From NCBI RefSeq assembly GCF_031181555.1, contig NZ_JAPSKQ010000018.1, positions 1-58,288 on the forward strand: a DNA stretch of 58,288 bases, in the 5' to 3' direction. The stretch is from Streptomyces sp. Its GTDB lineage: Bacteria; Actinomycetota; Actinomycetes; Streptomycetales; Streptomycetaceae. A program made the position numbers and the translations under genes. Of this stretch, positions 21,757 through 30,839 are shown one piece after another (the first letter of the stretch is position 1; each line of letters starts with the position of its first letter). The notes below the pieces were generated by a model, which saw only the letters and a program-made list of their open reading frames with translations, was not told the origin of the DNA and searched no databases.

Positions 21757-22560
21757 TCAGCGGCGGCGCCCCACCACGCGGGCGAAGCCCAGTGTGCGGC
21801 CCTCGTCCGCGCGCAGCATCTTCGCGCTCAGACGGCTCATCCGCACGTGGAACTCATCCGTGCTCTCCTCGGCGACGACGTCGCACCACAGCAGCCAGTC
21901 CCGCCAGCCGTCGGGCTGCCAGTCGGCCGCCTCGACCTCCACGGCCCCGCTGCGGGTCCAGTGGCGGCGCCACCAGGCAGGGGTGTGGAAGCACCAGAAC
22001 GCGGGCTCCCAGAAGGGCTTCAGGTGTTCCGGCGGCTCGGTGCCCCCGAGTTCCTCGCGGGTCGCCGGGACGACGACGCCGATCCGCCCGCCGGGCTTCA
22101 GCAGCCGCGTCAGCGTCGGCAGGTACAGGTCGTCGGTACCGAAGTACTGGTACGCGTCGACGGAGACGATCGCGTCGAAGCTCTCCCGGCCGAAGGGCAG
22201 GTCGTGCGCCTCGGCGAGGACCGGCATCACCCGGTCGGCGACACCCGCCTCGGCGATGCGGCGCGCGTTCTCGTCGGGCTCGACCCACAGGTCGGCGGCG
22301 GTGACCTGGACGTCGTACTCCCTGGCCAGGAAGATCGACGTCATGGCGCGTCCGCAGCCCAGGTCGAGCACGCGTGCGCCGGGGCGCAGGGTGTCGAGAC
22401 CGAGGGCCGGCGCCAGCCACTCCAGCAGCCACAGCGCGTGCGGGCCCATCTGGTTCTCGACGGTCCAGCGGGCGTCGTAGGCGCTGCTGCGCGGGTAGCG
22501 GGGCAGGGTGAGGCGGCTAGTGAGGTCGTCGTGCGGGGTGTTCGATGTGATGTCCGACAT
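21757..22560 (-). CDS. SAM-dependent methyltransferase
   Basis: A 267-residue class I methyltransferase with motif I VLDLGCGRAMTS, VTAADLWVEPDENARR (motif II region), FDAIVSVDAYQYFG and LLKPGGRIGVVVP. It has aromatic-rich segments near the C-terminus (FWCFHTPAWWRRHWTRSG, GWRDWLLWC). The overall form is close to small-molecule or cyclopropane-type methyltransferases of actinobacteria. Start ATG 22560. It is monocistronic and converges on gatB. The substrate is unknown. Confidence 0.88.
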   Translation of the reverse strand: MSDITSNTPHDDLTSRLTLPRYPRSSAYDARWTVENQMGPHALWLLEWLAPALGLDTLRPGARVLDLGCGRAMTSIFLAREYDVQVTAADLWVEPDENARRIAEAGVADRVMPVLAEAHDLPFGRESFDAIVSVDAYQYFGTDDLYLPTLTRLLKPGGRIGVVVPATREELGGTEPPEHLKPFWEPAFWCFHTPAWWRRHWTRSGAVEVEAADWQPDGWRDWLLWCDVVAEESTDEFHVRMSRLSAKMLRADEGRTLGFARVVGRRR

Positions 22561-22748
22561 CGGTGAACGGGCTCCTTGGGGCCGTGCAGAGGGAAAGGGT
22601 GGCGTCGGAGCTCGGTCGGACCGTCATCAAAGCACCTGCTTCGGCCGGGCGGCGGGCTGCCGCGGAACGTCGGACCGGCGGACGCTAGCAGGCGACCGCG
22701 CGCCCCCGCACCCGGGTTTCCGGACTCGAAGCGCTACGCTCCCGCGCC

Positions 22749-23060
22749 ATGAGTGGACGTGCTGATTCCGACACGCCCCCGGACACTCACGCCGAGGACA
22801 CCGACGACGCCGCGGGGCAGGCGCGACGGGCCCGGTGGACCGCGGCCGGCGCCGGGGCCGTACTGGCCCTGGCGGGGGTGGCCGCGGCGCTGCTCCGCCT
22901 CACCGGCCCCGCACCGGCCCTCGTCCCGGTCGCCTACGCCTGCGGTGCCGCCGTCTGCGCCCTCGCCGCGCTCCTGGGCTCCCGGGGACGTACCCGCAGG
23001 GCGCTGTGGCTGCTGGTCGCGGGGCTCATGGTCATGGCGCTGGGGGACCAGTTCGACTGA
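22749..23060 (+). CDS. Small three-helix membrane protein
   Basis: A 103-residue protein. An acidic N-terminal tail (about residues 1-28) is followed by three hydrophobic helices and an Arg-rich loop (GSRGRTRRALW), giving a probable inner-membrane protein. No ribosome binding site precedes ATG 22749. A TACGCT about 9-14 bases upstream could be a -10 element, which would make the mRNA leaderless. It is divergent from the methyltransferase gene. No family is recognised. Confidence 0.65.
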   Translation: MSGRADSDTPPDTHAEDTDDAAGQARRARWTAAGAGAVLALAGVAAALLRLTGPAPALVPVAYACGAAVCALAALLGSRGRTRRALWLLVAGLMVMALGDQFD

Positions 23061-23309
23061 ACCGTCCCGAAATGTTCCGGACGCGGAGCCCCGTTCGGGT
23101 GACGGGCGCCACGCCCGGCGACGGGGCCGGGGCGATTGCCGTACGAGTCATCTCCTCATCGATGTGAATAAGCCCACGAGTCCGACAAATGATCTCTCTT
23201 GCCTGCAAGAGTGGCGGGGAATTGCTCTTGCGTTCTTTGCGGGTGGTTCGGTCCATGCTCGACTGTTCCCGGTCAAAGATCCACACTCAGTCATTCTGGG
23301 AGCGCGTTC

Positions 23310-25556
23310 GTGGCAGCCCTTGCACGCTGGTGTGTCCAACGCCGTCTGATCACCGTTCTGCTGTGGTTCCTCGCCCTGGGCGGAACCGCCGCGGGCGCCG
23401 TCGCCGCAGGCTCCGCCTACTCGAACGACTACAACGTCCCCGGCACCGAGTCCGGCCGCGCCACCGAGCTGCTGCGTGAGGGCTTCCCGGGGCTCGGCGG
23501 CGACAACGGCACCGTGGTCTGGCACACCTCGTCCGGCACCGTCAGGGCCGCCGACGTCGGGCAGACCATGAGCCGCACCCTGGAGCGGATCGAGGACCTG
23601 CCCGGCGTCGCCGCCGTGACCGGCCCGTACGACGACGCGGGCGCGGGCCGGATCAGCGAGGACGGCCGCACCGCGTACGCCACGGTCACCTTCGACGCCC
23701 CGGCCGAGGACATCGACGCGGGCGAGGCCGCCGCCGTGGTGGAGACGGCCAAGGCCGCCGAGACCGACGGACTCCGCGTCGAACTGGGCGGCAGCGCCGT
23801 CGGACTCGGCGAGTCCTCCGGCGGACACCTCGCCGAGGTCGTCGGCGTGCTGGTCGCCGCCGTCGTCCTCTTCCTCGCCTTCGGCTCGCTCGCCGCCTCG
23901 CTGCTGCCCATCGCCACCGCCCTGGTCGGCGTCGGCACCGCCTACTCCGGGATCGTGCTGCTCGGGCACGCCATGACCGTCGCCGACTTCGCGCCCATGC
24001 TCGGCATGCTGATCGGGCTCGGCGTCGGCATCGACTACGCGCTGTTCATCGTCACCCGGCACCGGCGCGGGCTGAAGCGCGGTCTCGCCGTCACCGAGGC
24101 CGCCGCGGGCGCCGTCGCCACCACCGGACGCGCGGTCGTGTTCGCGGGTGCCACCGTTTGCATCGCCCTGCTGGGCATGGTGATCCTCCGGCTGAACTTC
24201 CTCAACGGCGTCGCCGTCGCCGCCTCGCTCACCGTGGTGCTGACCGTCACCGCCTCCGTCACCCTGCTGCCCGCCCTGCTGTCGTTCATCGGCATGCGCG
24301 CGCTCAGCCGCCGCGAGCGGCGCCGACTGGCCGAGCACGGGCCCGAGCCGGAACTGCCGACCGGGTTCGCCGCCCGCTGGTCGGCGTTCGTGGAGCGCCA
24401 CCCCAAGCTGCTCGGCGCGATCGCGGTGGCCGTCATGGCCGTCCTCGCGCTGCCCACCCTCTCCCTCCACCTGGGCACCTCCGACCAGGGCAACGACCCG
24501 AAGACGTCCACCACCCGCCAGGCCTACGACCTCCTCGCCGAGGGCTTCGGCCCGGGCGTGAACGGACCCCTCACCCTCGTCACCGAGGTCGGCGGCGCCG
24601 AGGACCGGCTCGCCCTGGACAACCTCGACACCGCCCTGCGCGAGACCGACGGCGTCGCGTCGGTCTCCCCGGTGGCCTACGGTGCGGGTGGCGACACCGC
24701 GTACCTCACCGTGGTACCGGAGTCCTCCCCGCAGTCCAAGCAGACCAGTGACCTGGTCGACCGGCTGCGCGCCGACGTGCTGCCCCGGGCCGAGGCGGGT
24801 ACCTCGCTCGACACGCAGGTCGGCGGCGTGACGGCCGGCTACGACGACTTCGCCGACGTCATCGTCGCCAAGCTGCCCCTCTTCGTCGGTGTCGTGATCG
24901 GCCTGGGCTGTCTGCTGCTCCTGCTCGCCTTCCGGTCCGTCGGCATCCCGGTGAAGGCCGCCGCGATGAACGTGGCCGCCGTCGCCGCCGCCTTCGGTGT
25001 CGTCGTGGCGATCTTCCAGTGGGGCTGGGGCAGCGAACTGCTCGGCCTCGGCAGCGCGGGCCCCATCGAACCCTTCCTGCCCGTGATCATGGTGTCGGTC
25101 CTCTTCGGGCTCTCCATGGACTACCAGGTCTTCCTGGTGAGCCGGATGTACGAGGAGTGGCTGGAGACCGGCGACAACCGGCGCGCCGTCCGCGTCGGCC
25201 TCGCGGAGACCAGCCGGGTGATCAACTCCGCGGCCGTGATCATGATCTCGGTCTTCCTGGCCTTCGTCCTCAGCGGCGACCGCGTGATCGCCATGTTCGG
25301 CATCGCGCTCGCCGCGGCCGTCGCCCTCGACGCCTTCGTGCTGCGCACCCTGCTCGTCCCCGCCCTGATGCACCTGCTCGGCGGCGCCAACTGGTGGCTG
25401 CCGCGCTCGCTGGACCGGATCCTGCCGCGGATCAGCATCGAGCCGCCCGAGTGCCGTGCCGCTCATGAGAGGCTGGCCGCTGCCACGGACGCCGAGGTGG
25501 CGGACGTGCTCGCGAAGGGGGAGCGGCAGCGGGATGTACGCGATACGACTGGGTGA
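23310..25556 (+). CDS. MMPL/RND-family transporter
   Basis: A 748-residue membrane transporter with the duplicated RND layout. One helix is followed by an exported domain (about residues 40-190) and five or more helices containing GLGVGIDYALFIVTRHRRG. A second exported domain (about 375-525) and a second helix bundle with LSMDYQVFLVSRMYEEW follow. MMPL proteins use the proton gradient to export lipids or drugs. The start at GTG 23310 has GGGAG seven bases upstream; the frame is open further upstream but lacks a good site. The last 23 bases overlap the GNAT gene. Confidence 0.9.
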   Translation: MAALARWCVQRRLITVLLWFLALGGTAAGAVAAGSAYSNDYNVPGTESGRATELLREGFPGLGGDNGTVVWHTSSGTVRAADVGQTMSRTLERIEDLPGVAAVTGPYDDAGAGRISEDGRTAYATVTFDAPAEDIDAGEAAAVVETAKAAETDGLRVELGGSAVGLGESSGGHLAEVVGVLVAAVVLFLAFGSLAASLLPIATALVGVGTAYSGIVLLGHAMTVADFAPMLGMLIGLGVGIDYALFIVTRHRRGLKRGLAVTEAAAGAVATTGRAVVFAGATVCIALLGMVILRLNFLNGVAVAASLTVVLTVTASVTLLPALLSFIGMRALSRRERRRLAEHGPEPELPTGFAARWSAFVERHPKLLGAIAVAVMAVLALPTLSLHLGTSDQGNDPKTSTTRQAYDLLAEGFGPGVNGPLTLVTEVGGAEDRLALDNLDTALRETDGVASVSPVAYGAGGDTAYLTVVPESSPQSKQTSDLVDRLRADVLPRAEAGTSLDTQVGGVTAGYDDFADVIVAKLPLFVGVVIGLGCLLLLLAFRSVGIPVKAAAMNVAAVAAAFGVVVAIFQWGWGSELLGLGSAGPIEPFLPVIMVSVLFGLSMDYQVFLVSRMYEEWLETGDNRRAVRVGLAETSRVINSAAVIMISVFLAFVLSGDRVIAMFGIALAAAVALDAFVLRTLLVPALMHLLGGANWWLPRSLDRILPRISIEPPECRAAHERLAAATDAEVADVLAKGERQRDVRDTTG

Positions 25557-26103
25557 CGACGGAGCCGAACTGCGTCCTCTGGAGCCCTGGCACGCCGAGG
25601 AGTTCCTCGCCCACCTGGACCGGGGCCGGGAGTTCATCAACCGGTACGTCCCGTTCGGCGCCAAGGCCACGGACGTGACCGGTGCGCGGGAGGTGCTCCA
25701 GCGGTACGCCGACTGGCGCGCCGCGGACACGGCCTCGCTGCACGGGCTGTGGCTGGACGGCAAGCTCGTGGGCGGGGTGCTCACCCTGAACTTCGACGCC
25801 GGGAACGGCAGCTGCGAGGTGGGCTGCTGGCTGGAGCCCGCAGCCACGGGCCGCGGGCTCGTCACGCGCGCGATGCGGGTGCTCATCGACTGGGCGGTCG
25901 AGCAGCGCGGCATCCACCGGGTCGAATGGGTCGCCGCGGCCGGCAACGTGCCGAGCATCGACGTCGCCCGCAGGCTCGGCATGACCCGGGACGGGGTGCG
26001 GCGCGAGGCCCACCTCCACCACGGCGTACGGCACGACCTGGAGGTGTGGTCCGTCCTGGCCCCCGAATGGCGTGCGGCGCGGGCCGCTGCCGACGGCCGG
26101 TGA
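25534..26103 (+). CDS. GNAT-family N-acetyltransferase (RimL-like)
   Basis: A 189-residue acetyltransferase. The core shows GLWLDGKLVGGVLTLNF, CEVGCWLEPAATGRGLVTRAMRVLIDWA (acetyl-CoA loop, with GRG in place of the more usual Q/RxxGxG/A) and VEWVAAAGNVPSIDVARRLGMTRDGVRREA, the pattern of RimL-type enzymes acting on protein N-termini or small amines. ATG 25534 lies inside the end of the MMPL gene, after GGGGAG, so translation is probably coupled. The substrate is unknown. Confidence 0.87.
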   Translation: MYAIRLGDDGAELRPLEPWHAEEFLAHLDRGREFINRYVPFGAKATDVTGAREVLQRYADWRAADTASLHGLWLDGKLVGGVLTLNFDAGNGSCEVGCWLEPAATGRGLVTRAMRVLIDWAVEQRGIHRVEWVAAAGNVPSIDVARRLGMTRDGVRREAHLHHGVRHDLEVWSVLAPEWRAARAAADGR

Positions 26104-26164
26104 GCGCGACCGCCCGCAGCGGCCGTTAAGCGGACTCTCAGACGGCGTCCGTACGGTGCGGGAC

Positions 26165-26731
26165 ATGGGAACCAGGACAGCGGACGAAACCGCGGCCGAG
26201 ACAGAGACCGAGACAGAGACCGGGACGGAGACCGGGGCCGCCGGCCCCGAGCGCGACAAGGAGGCGCGGGACGCCGCCGAGGGCACCGGGGCCGGGCCGG
26301 AGACGGAGCCGGCGCCCGGGGCCGGTGAGGAGGGCGCCTCCGGAGTCGGGCAGGGTGCCGCCGCGATCGTCTCCGCCGCGCTCGGCGTCGTCTCGCTCAC
26401 CGGCAGCTGGCCGGGCACGGTGGCCGCCGCGCGCGAGACCCTCATCGGCCAGCTGGAGACGGCCGCCGACGCGGGCGTCGCGACGCAGGTCAGGGAGATG
26501 TACGGCGATGCCTGGCACACCAGCGCGCTGTGGGCCGGCCTGTTCGCGCTGACCGCGCTGATCGTCGGCGCGGCGGCGCTCGTCCGGCCCGCGTTCGGCG
26601 CCCCGGGCCGGACACGGGCGCCCTGGATCGGATCGGTCGCCTGGGCGGGCGTCTCGCTCGGCGTCATCGGGCTGCTGCTGGCCGTCCTCAAGTACACCGA
26701 CGTGCTGCTGGGCCTGCCCGCCACGAGCTGA
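26165..26731 (+). CDS. Membrane protein with acidic Glu/Thr-repeat N-terminus
   Basis: A 188-residue protein. Residues about 8-60 are low-complexity and acidic, including alternating Glu-Thr dipeptides encoded by a hexanucleotide tandem repeat (about 26197-26235). Three hydrophobic helices follow (about 62-85, 118-137 and 155-180). GGGA precedes ATG 26165. The start could be nearby GTG codons upstream. It probably sits in the membrane with its acidic tail on one face. No family is recognised. Confidence 0.65.
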   Translation: MGTRTADETAAETETETETGTETGAAGPERDKEARDAAEGTGAGPETEPAPGAGEEGASGVGQGAAAIVSAALGVVSLTGSWPGTVAAARETLIGQLETAADAGVATQVREMYGDAWHTSALWAGLFALTALIVGAAALVRPAFGAPGRTRAPWIGSVAWAGVSLGVIGLLLAVLKYTDVLLGLPATS

Positions 26732-26746
26732 GCCGGATACGTCGTC

Positions 26747-26819
26747 GAGGGGGCCTTAGGGCATCCGTGGGGTGTGCTTACGGCACCCCGAGGCGGCCCC
26801 TCACACACGTCTAAGGCCC
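26747..26819 (+). terminator. Nested or competing hairpins after the membrane-protein gene
   Basis: Two pairings compete. GAGGGG(G)CC from 26747 pairs with GGCCCCTC ending 26802 and encloses GGGGTG/CACCCC. Alternatively GGGCCTTAG (26751-26759) pairs perfectly with CTAAGGCCC (26811-26819). It may simply be a terminator. The mutually exclusive arms would also suit an attenuator for the downstream 61-residue gene. Confidence 0.5.
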
Positions 26820-26933
26820 TCCGGACCGCCGAAGATGCGGAACTCTCCCGATGTGGCAGGACCGCCCGGCGGACGAAGGTGGAGGCATCGCAGAAAGCGA
26901 CGTCCGACACCGACTCTTCCGGGAGATCCCGCC

Positions 26934-27119
26934 ATGTTCGCGCACCAGCTCCAGCAGTTCCGCCACGACGACCTCGTCCGCCGGGCCGAGCAGGAGCGGC
27001 AGGCCCGTGAGGCCGTCCGCCTCCGCCGTGCCGCCCGCCGCGAGGCCGCCGCACGGGGCGCCGGAACCGAGAGCCATACCCGCCGTCACCGCCGCGCCCG
27101 GTTCATCCGAGCCGCATGA
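26934..27119 (+). CDS. Small basic coiled protein, unknown function
   Basis: A 61-residue protein. GGGAG precedes ATG 26934 at a proper distance. The sequence is almost entirely charged and helical (QFRHDDLVRRAEQERQARE), then Arg/Ala-rich to the end, with no membrane segment. Codon use is typical of the genome. It could bind nucleic acid because of its many arginines, but nothing shows this directly. Confidence 0.6.
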   Translation: MFAHQLQQFRHDDLVRRAEQERQAREAVRLRRAARREAAARGAGTESHTRRHRRARFIRAA

Positions 27120-27531
27120 GCCCGGACGCAGGGGACGGCGGCGGGACCGTCCTCGGCCGCCGCCCCCGGGACGCCGGGCGCACAGGGACGGGCCGCCGCC
27201 CCCGGGCCGCCGGCCCCCGGCGCCTGCCACGTGGGAACACCGCCCGCCGAAGGCCGTCCCCGCGGAACCCGGCGCCGGGGTGCGGTCCGGTGGCGTGCCG
27301 GAACCCGGTGCCGGGGAGGCGGCCGGTGCCGCGCGGGCAGCCGGTGCCGGGCAGGGACCCGGTGGCCTGCCCGGTCGTGGCACGGGACCGAGGACCGGTG
27401 GCGTGGTGAGGCCGGGTGCCGGGGCGAGAGCCGGTGGCGCGGTGCGGTCTGGGGCGGGGCGGGCGCCAGAAGGTGCGCCGGGAGCGGGGACCGGTGCGAA
27501 AACCGATGCCCGGTTGCCGGAGCCGCGTGCG
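27120..27531. other. Low-complexity Gly/Ala/Pro-rich stretch without a convincing gene
   Basis: 412 bases dominated by imperfect repeats of GGTGCCGGG-like units. The frame of the following LuxR gene stays open through it and would encode a Gly/Ala/Pro tract. Codon third positions there are more relaxed than in the gene body, and no ribosome binding site marks an upstream start. It probably contains the LuxR promoter, but a long disordered N-terminus cannot be excluded. No RNA gene is seen. Confidence 0.45.
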
Positions 27532-30500
27532 ATGCTCGGGGCCGTGGAGACCAAGTCCGTCAGTCCCGTGTTCGTCGGCCGCACCACTGAGCTCGACACG
27601 CTGAACGACGCGCTCGCCCGGGCCACCGACGGCCCGGGCGAACCGCAGGCGCTGCTGATCGGCGGTGAGGCCGGCGTCGGCAAGACCCGCCTCCTGGAGG
27701 AGTTCGCCGCGGCGGCCCGCCGCCGGGACGCGGTCGTCGCGCTCGGCGGCTGCGTCGAGATCGGTGCCGACGGACTGCCCTTCGCCCCCTTCTCCACCGC
27801 CCTGCGCCAACTGCGCCGCGACCTGCCCGCCCAGCTCGCCGCCGCTGCCGCCGGACAGGAGGAGGAACTCGCCCACCTGCTGCCCGAGCTCGGCACCGCG
27901 GCCGCCCGCGAGGCCCGACGGGACGAACAGGGCATGGCCCGCCTCTTCGAACTCACCGCCCGGCTGCTGGAACGCGTCGCCGCGGAACACACCGTCGTCC
28001 TCGCCCTGGAGGACCTGCACTGGGCCGACGCCTCCACCCGCCACCTGCTCGCCTATCTCTTCCGCACCCTGCGCACCGGCCGCCTCGTCGTCCTCGCCAC
28101 CTACCGCTCCGACGACATCCACCGCCGCCACCCCCTGCGCCCGCTCCTCGCCGAGCTCGACCGGCTGCGCACGGTCCGGCGCATCGAACTCGGCCGCTTC
28201 AACCGTGACGAGGTCGGCCGGCAGATCGCCGGCATCCTCGCCCGGGAACCCGAACCCGACCGCGTCGACGAGATCTTCGAGCGCTCCGACGGCAACGCCT
28301 TCTTCGTCGAGGAACTCGCCGTCGCCGCCCACGAGGGCTGCCGTGCCGGCCTCACCGACTCGCTGCGCGATCTGCTCCTGGTCCGGGTCGAGCGCCTGCC
28401 GGAGAGCGCCCAGCAGGTCGCGCGGCTCGTCGCCGAGGGCGGCTCCACCGTGGAGTACCGGCTGCTGGCCGCCGTCGCCCGGCTCACCGAGGACGACCTC
28501 ATCGAGGCCCTGCGCGCCGGCGTCAACGCCAGCATCCTCAGCCCCGCGCCCGACCGCGACGGCTACCGCTTCCGCCACTCCCTGGTCCGCGAGGCCGTCG
28601 GCGACGACCTGCTGCCCGGCGAACGCTCCCGCCTCAACCGTCGCTACGCCGAGGCGCTGGAGGCCGACCCCGGCCTCGTGCCGGCCGACGAGCGCGTGAC
28701 CCGCCTGGCCAGCTACTGGTATCACGCGCACGACGCCGCCAAGGCGCTGCCCGCCGTCCTCGACGCCTCCGTCGAGGCGCGCCGGCGCCACGCCTACTCC
28801 GAGCAACTGCGGCTGCTGGAACGCGCGATGGAACTGTGGGACTCCGTCCCCGACGGCGTCCGCGCCACCCTGCGCCCCGCCGACTACACCGAGGCCTATC
28901 CCCCCTGCGGCTGCGACCCCGAGACGGCCCCTCTGCGTTACCTCGACCTGATGGCCGAGGCCGCCGTCGCCGGACGGCTCTGCGGGGAACGCGAACGCGC
29001 CATGAAGATCACCAAGCGGGCGCTGCGCCTCCTGGACGAGGACCCCGACCCCCTGCGCGCCGCCTGGTTCTGGGAACAGCGCTCCCGGCTGACCCAGTCC
29101 CTCGCCCGCGGCGACGGCTGGACGGAACTCGGCACCGCACAGGACCTGGTGCGCGGCCTGCCGCCCTCCGAGGTGCACGCCCAGGTGCTCGCCTCCGCCG
29201 CCGCCTGGTCGATGCTGCACCGACCGGGCCCGGAGGCCATGGCCGCCGCCGAACGCGCCGTCGAGTACGCGCGCATGGTCGGCGCCCACGACATCGAGCT
29301 CAACGCCCGCCTCACCCTCGGCGGCCTGATGGTCGACGCCGGTGACATCGAGACCGGCCTCGCGGAGATGTACGAGGTCAAGGACCGGGCGACGGAACTC
29401 GGCGTGGACATGGTGGTGGGCCGCAGCCATGTGAACCTCCCCTCCGTCCTCGAAGGCGTCGGCCGCTCCCAGGAGGCGGCCGAACTCCTCCGCGAGGGCA
29501 TCCGGGTCACCCGCAGGCTCGGCCTGTTGGACTCCGAGGGCTGGGTGTGGGGCAACCTCGCCGAATCCCTCCACTCCCTCGGCCGCTGGGACGAGGCGGC
29601 CGAGGCCGCGGCCAACGCGCAGCGTCTGGAACAGAGCGCCAAGCCGCGCGCCGGGGGCTCGGTCCGCCTGGCGCACCTCGCGTACAGCCGAGGGGACCTG
29701 GCCGAGGCGGCCCGCCATCTCGCCGCCGCCCGCACCTTCTTCGGCACGCACGACCCGATGCCGCAGTACGCCCTTCCGATGACCTGGGTCGCCCTCGGCA
29801 TCGCCGCCGCCGAGGGCCGCCTCGCCGACGCCCGGGCCGAACTGCTCACCGCCCTCGACACCGGACTTCCGCCCGGCACCCAGCGCTACGGCTGGCCCCT
29901 GCTGCTCGCCGCCGCGACCGCCGAGGCCGACGCCCACGGCGACCCGGCCACCGAACCCGACCGCCCGAAGATCCTCGAACGCCTCCGCAAGGCGGCCAAG
30001 ACCCTGGCGACCGGCGTACCGGTGTGGCAGGCGTACGACGTCTGGCTGCGCGCCGAGCTGCTGCGGGCCGAGGGCGTGTCCGCGCCGGGGGAGTGGAGCG
30101 CCGCCGTCGCCGCCGTGGAACCGCTGGGGCGGCCCTACGACCTCGCACGCGTCCGGTTCCGGCTCGCCGAGGCGCTGCTCGCCTCCGGCGCGGGCGAGGA
30201 CGAGCGCGCCCGCGCCACGGAACTGCTCCGGCTGTCCAAGGCCGTTGCCGATCACCTCGGCGCCGGACCGCTGGCCCGGTCCGCCGGGCTGCTGGCCCAG
30301 CGCGCCCGCCTCGTCCTGAGCCCGGTCACCCGGGCGCCGGCCCCGGCGGCTTCCGCCGACCCGGCCGACGCCCTCGGCCTCACCAGCCGGGAGCGAGACG
30401 TCCTGCGTCTGGTGGCCGCCGGTCACACCAACCGCCGTATCGCCGAGGAACTGTTCATCTCGCCGAAGACGGCCAGCGTCCACGTCTCCAACATCCTCGC

Positions 30501-30597
30501 CAAGCTGGGCGTCTCCGGCCGCGGGGAGGCGGCGGCGGTGGCCCACCGACTGGGCCTGTTCCCGGCGGAGGCCGGGAAGCGGCGGGCGGCGGGATAA
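27532..30597 (+). CDS. Large ATP-binding LuxR-family (LAL) transcriptional regulator
   Basis: A 1021-residue LAL/MalT-type regulator. An N-terminal AAA-like ATPase has the P-loop GGEAGVGKT at residues 44-52 and Walker B VVLALEDLHWAD at about 153-165. A long helical TPR-like middle region follows (about 380-930). The C-terminal LuxR helix-turn-helix (LTSRERDVLRLVAAGHTNRRIA, ISPKTASVHVSNILAKLGV) covers about 945-1010. Such proteins sense a ligand through ATPase and TPR and activate transcription. ATG 27532 has GGAG ten bases upstream. GTG 27544 is an alternative, and the frame is open upstream through a low-complexity tract. Its target is unknown. Confidence 0.9.
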   Translation: MLGAVETKSVSPVFVGRTTELDTLNDALARATDGPGEPQALLIGGEAGVGKTRLLEEFAAAARRRDAVVALGGCVEIGADGLPFAPFSTALRQLRRDLPAQLAAAAAGQEEELAHLLPELGTAAAREARRDEQGMARLFELTARLLERVAAEHTVVLALEDLHWADASTRHLLAYLFRTLRTGRLVVLATYRSDDIHRRHPLRPLLAELDRLRTVRRIELGRFNRDEVGRQIAGILAREPEPDRVDEIFERSDGNAFFVEELAVAAHEGCRAGLTDSLRDLLLVRVERLPESAQQVARLVAEGGSTVEYRLLAAVARLTEDDLIEALRAGVNASILSPAPDRDGYRFRHSLVREAVGDDLLPGERSRLNRRYAEALEADPGLVPADERVTRLASYWYHAHDAAKALPAVLDASVEARRRHAYSEQLRLLERAMELWDSVPDGVRATLRPADYTEAYPPCGCDPETAPLRYLDLMAEAAVAGRLCGERERAMKITKRALRLLDEDPDPLRAAWFWEQRSRLTQSLARGDGWTELGTAQDLVRGLPPSEVHAQVLASAAAWSMLHRPGPEAMAAAERAVEYARMVGAHDIELNARLTLGGLMVDAGDIETGLAEMYEVKDRATELGVDMVVGRSHVNLPSVLEGVGRSQEAAELLREGIRVTRRLGLLDSEGWVWGNLAESLHSLGRWDEAAEAAANAQRLEQSAKPRAGGSVRLAHLAYSRGDLAEAARHLAAARTFFGTHDPMPQYALPMTWVALGIAAAEGRLADARAELLTALDTGLPPGTQRYGWPLLLAAATAEADAHGDPATEPDRPKILERLRKAAKTLATGVPVWQAYDVWLRAELLRAEGVSAPGEWSAAVAAVEPLGRPYDLARVRFRLAEALLASGAGEDERARATELLRLSKAVADHLGAGPLARSAGLLAQRARLVLSPVTRAPAPAASADPADALGLTSRERDVLRLVAAGHTNRRIAEELFISPKTASVHVSNILAKLGVSGRGEAAAVAHRLGLFPAEAGKRRAAG

Positions 30598-30634
30598 TGG
30601 CTGTGCCACCCACGCGGCCCTGGGAAGGGGAGCG

Positions 30635-30823
30635 ATGTTCAACGCCTTCGAGGAACTGTTCGCTCCCGGCCGCAAGCACACCAGGGACGAACAGAACCGG
30701 CTGGAGCTGACCCGCGAGGACGTCGGGGACGCCGATCCCGGTCGCGGACCGATAGACCTCGCCTCCGGGAAGGTGGTCGTACGCCCGCCGACGCCGGACG
30801 AGGAGGGGGCAGCCGCGGACTGA
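30635..30823 (+). CDS. Small acidic protein (DUF6191-like)
   Basis: A 62-residue soluble protein starting MFNAFEELFAPGRKHTRDEQ, then LELTREDVGDADPGRGPIDL and an acidic end. GGAAGGGGAG precedes ATG 30635. I recognise the start as common among short streptomycete proteins (DUF6191), whose role is unknown. It follows the LuxR gene by 37 bases and may be on the same transcript. Confidence 0.75.
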   Translation: MFNAFEELFAPGRKHTRDEQNRLELTREDVGDADPGRGPIDLASGKVVVRPPTPDEEGAAAD

Positions 30824-30839
30824 GGCCCCGCGGTTCGGC

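Noticed and set aside
26197..26235. Hexanucleotide tandem repeat as a CRISPR or mobile-element remnant
   Set aside because: It is an in-frame Glu-Thr repeat inside a plausible coding sequence, too short and without spacers.
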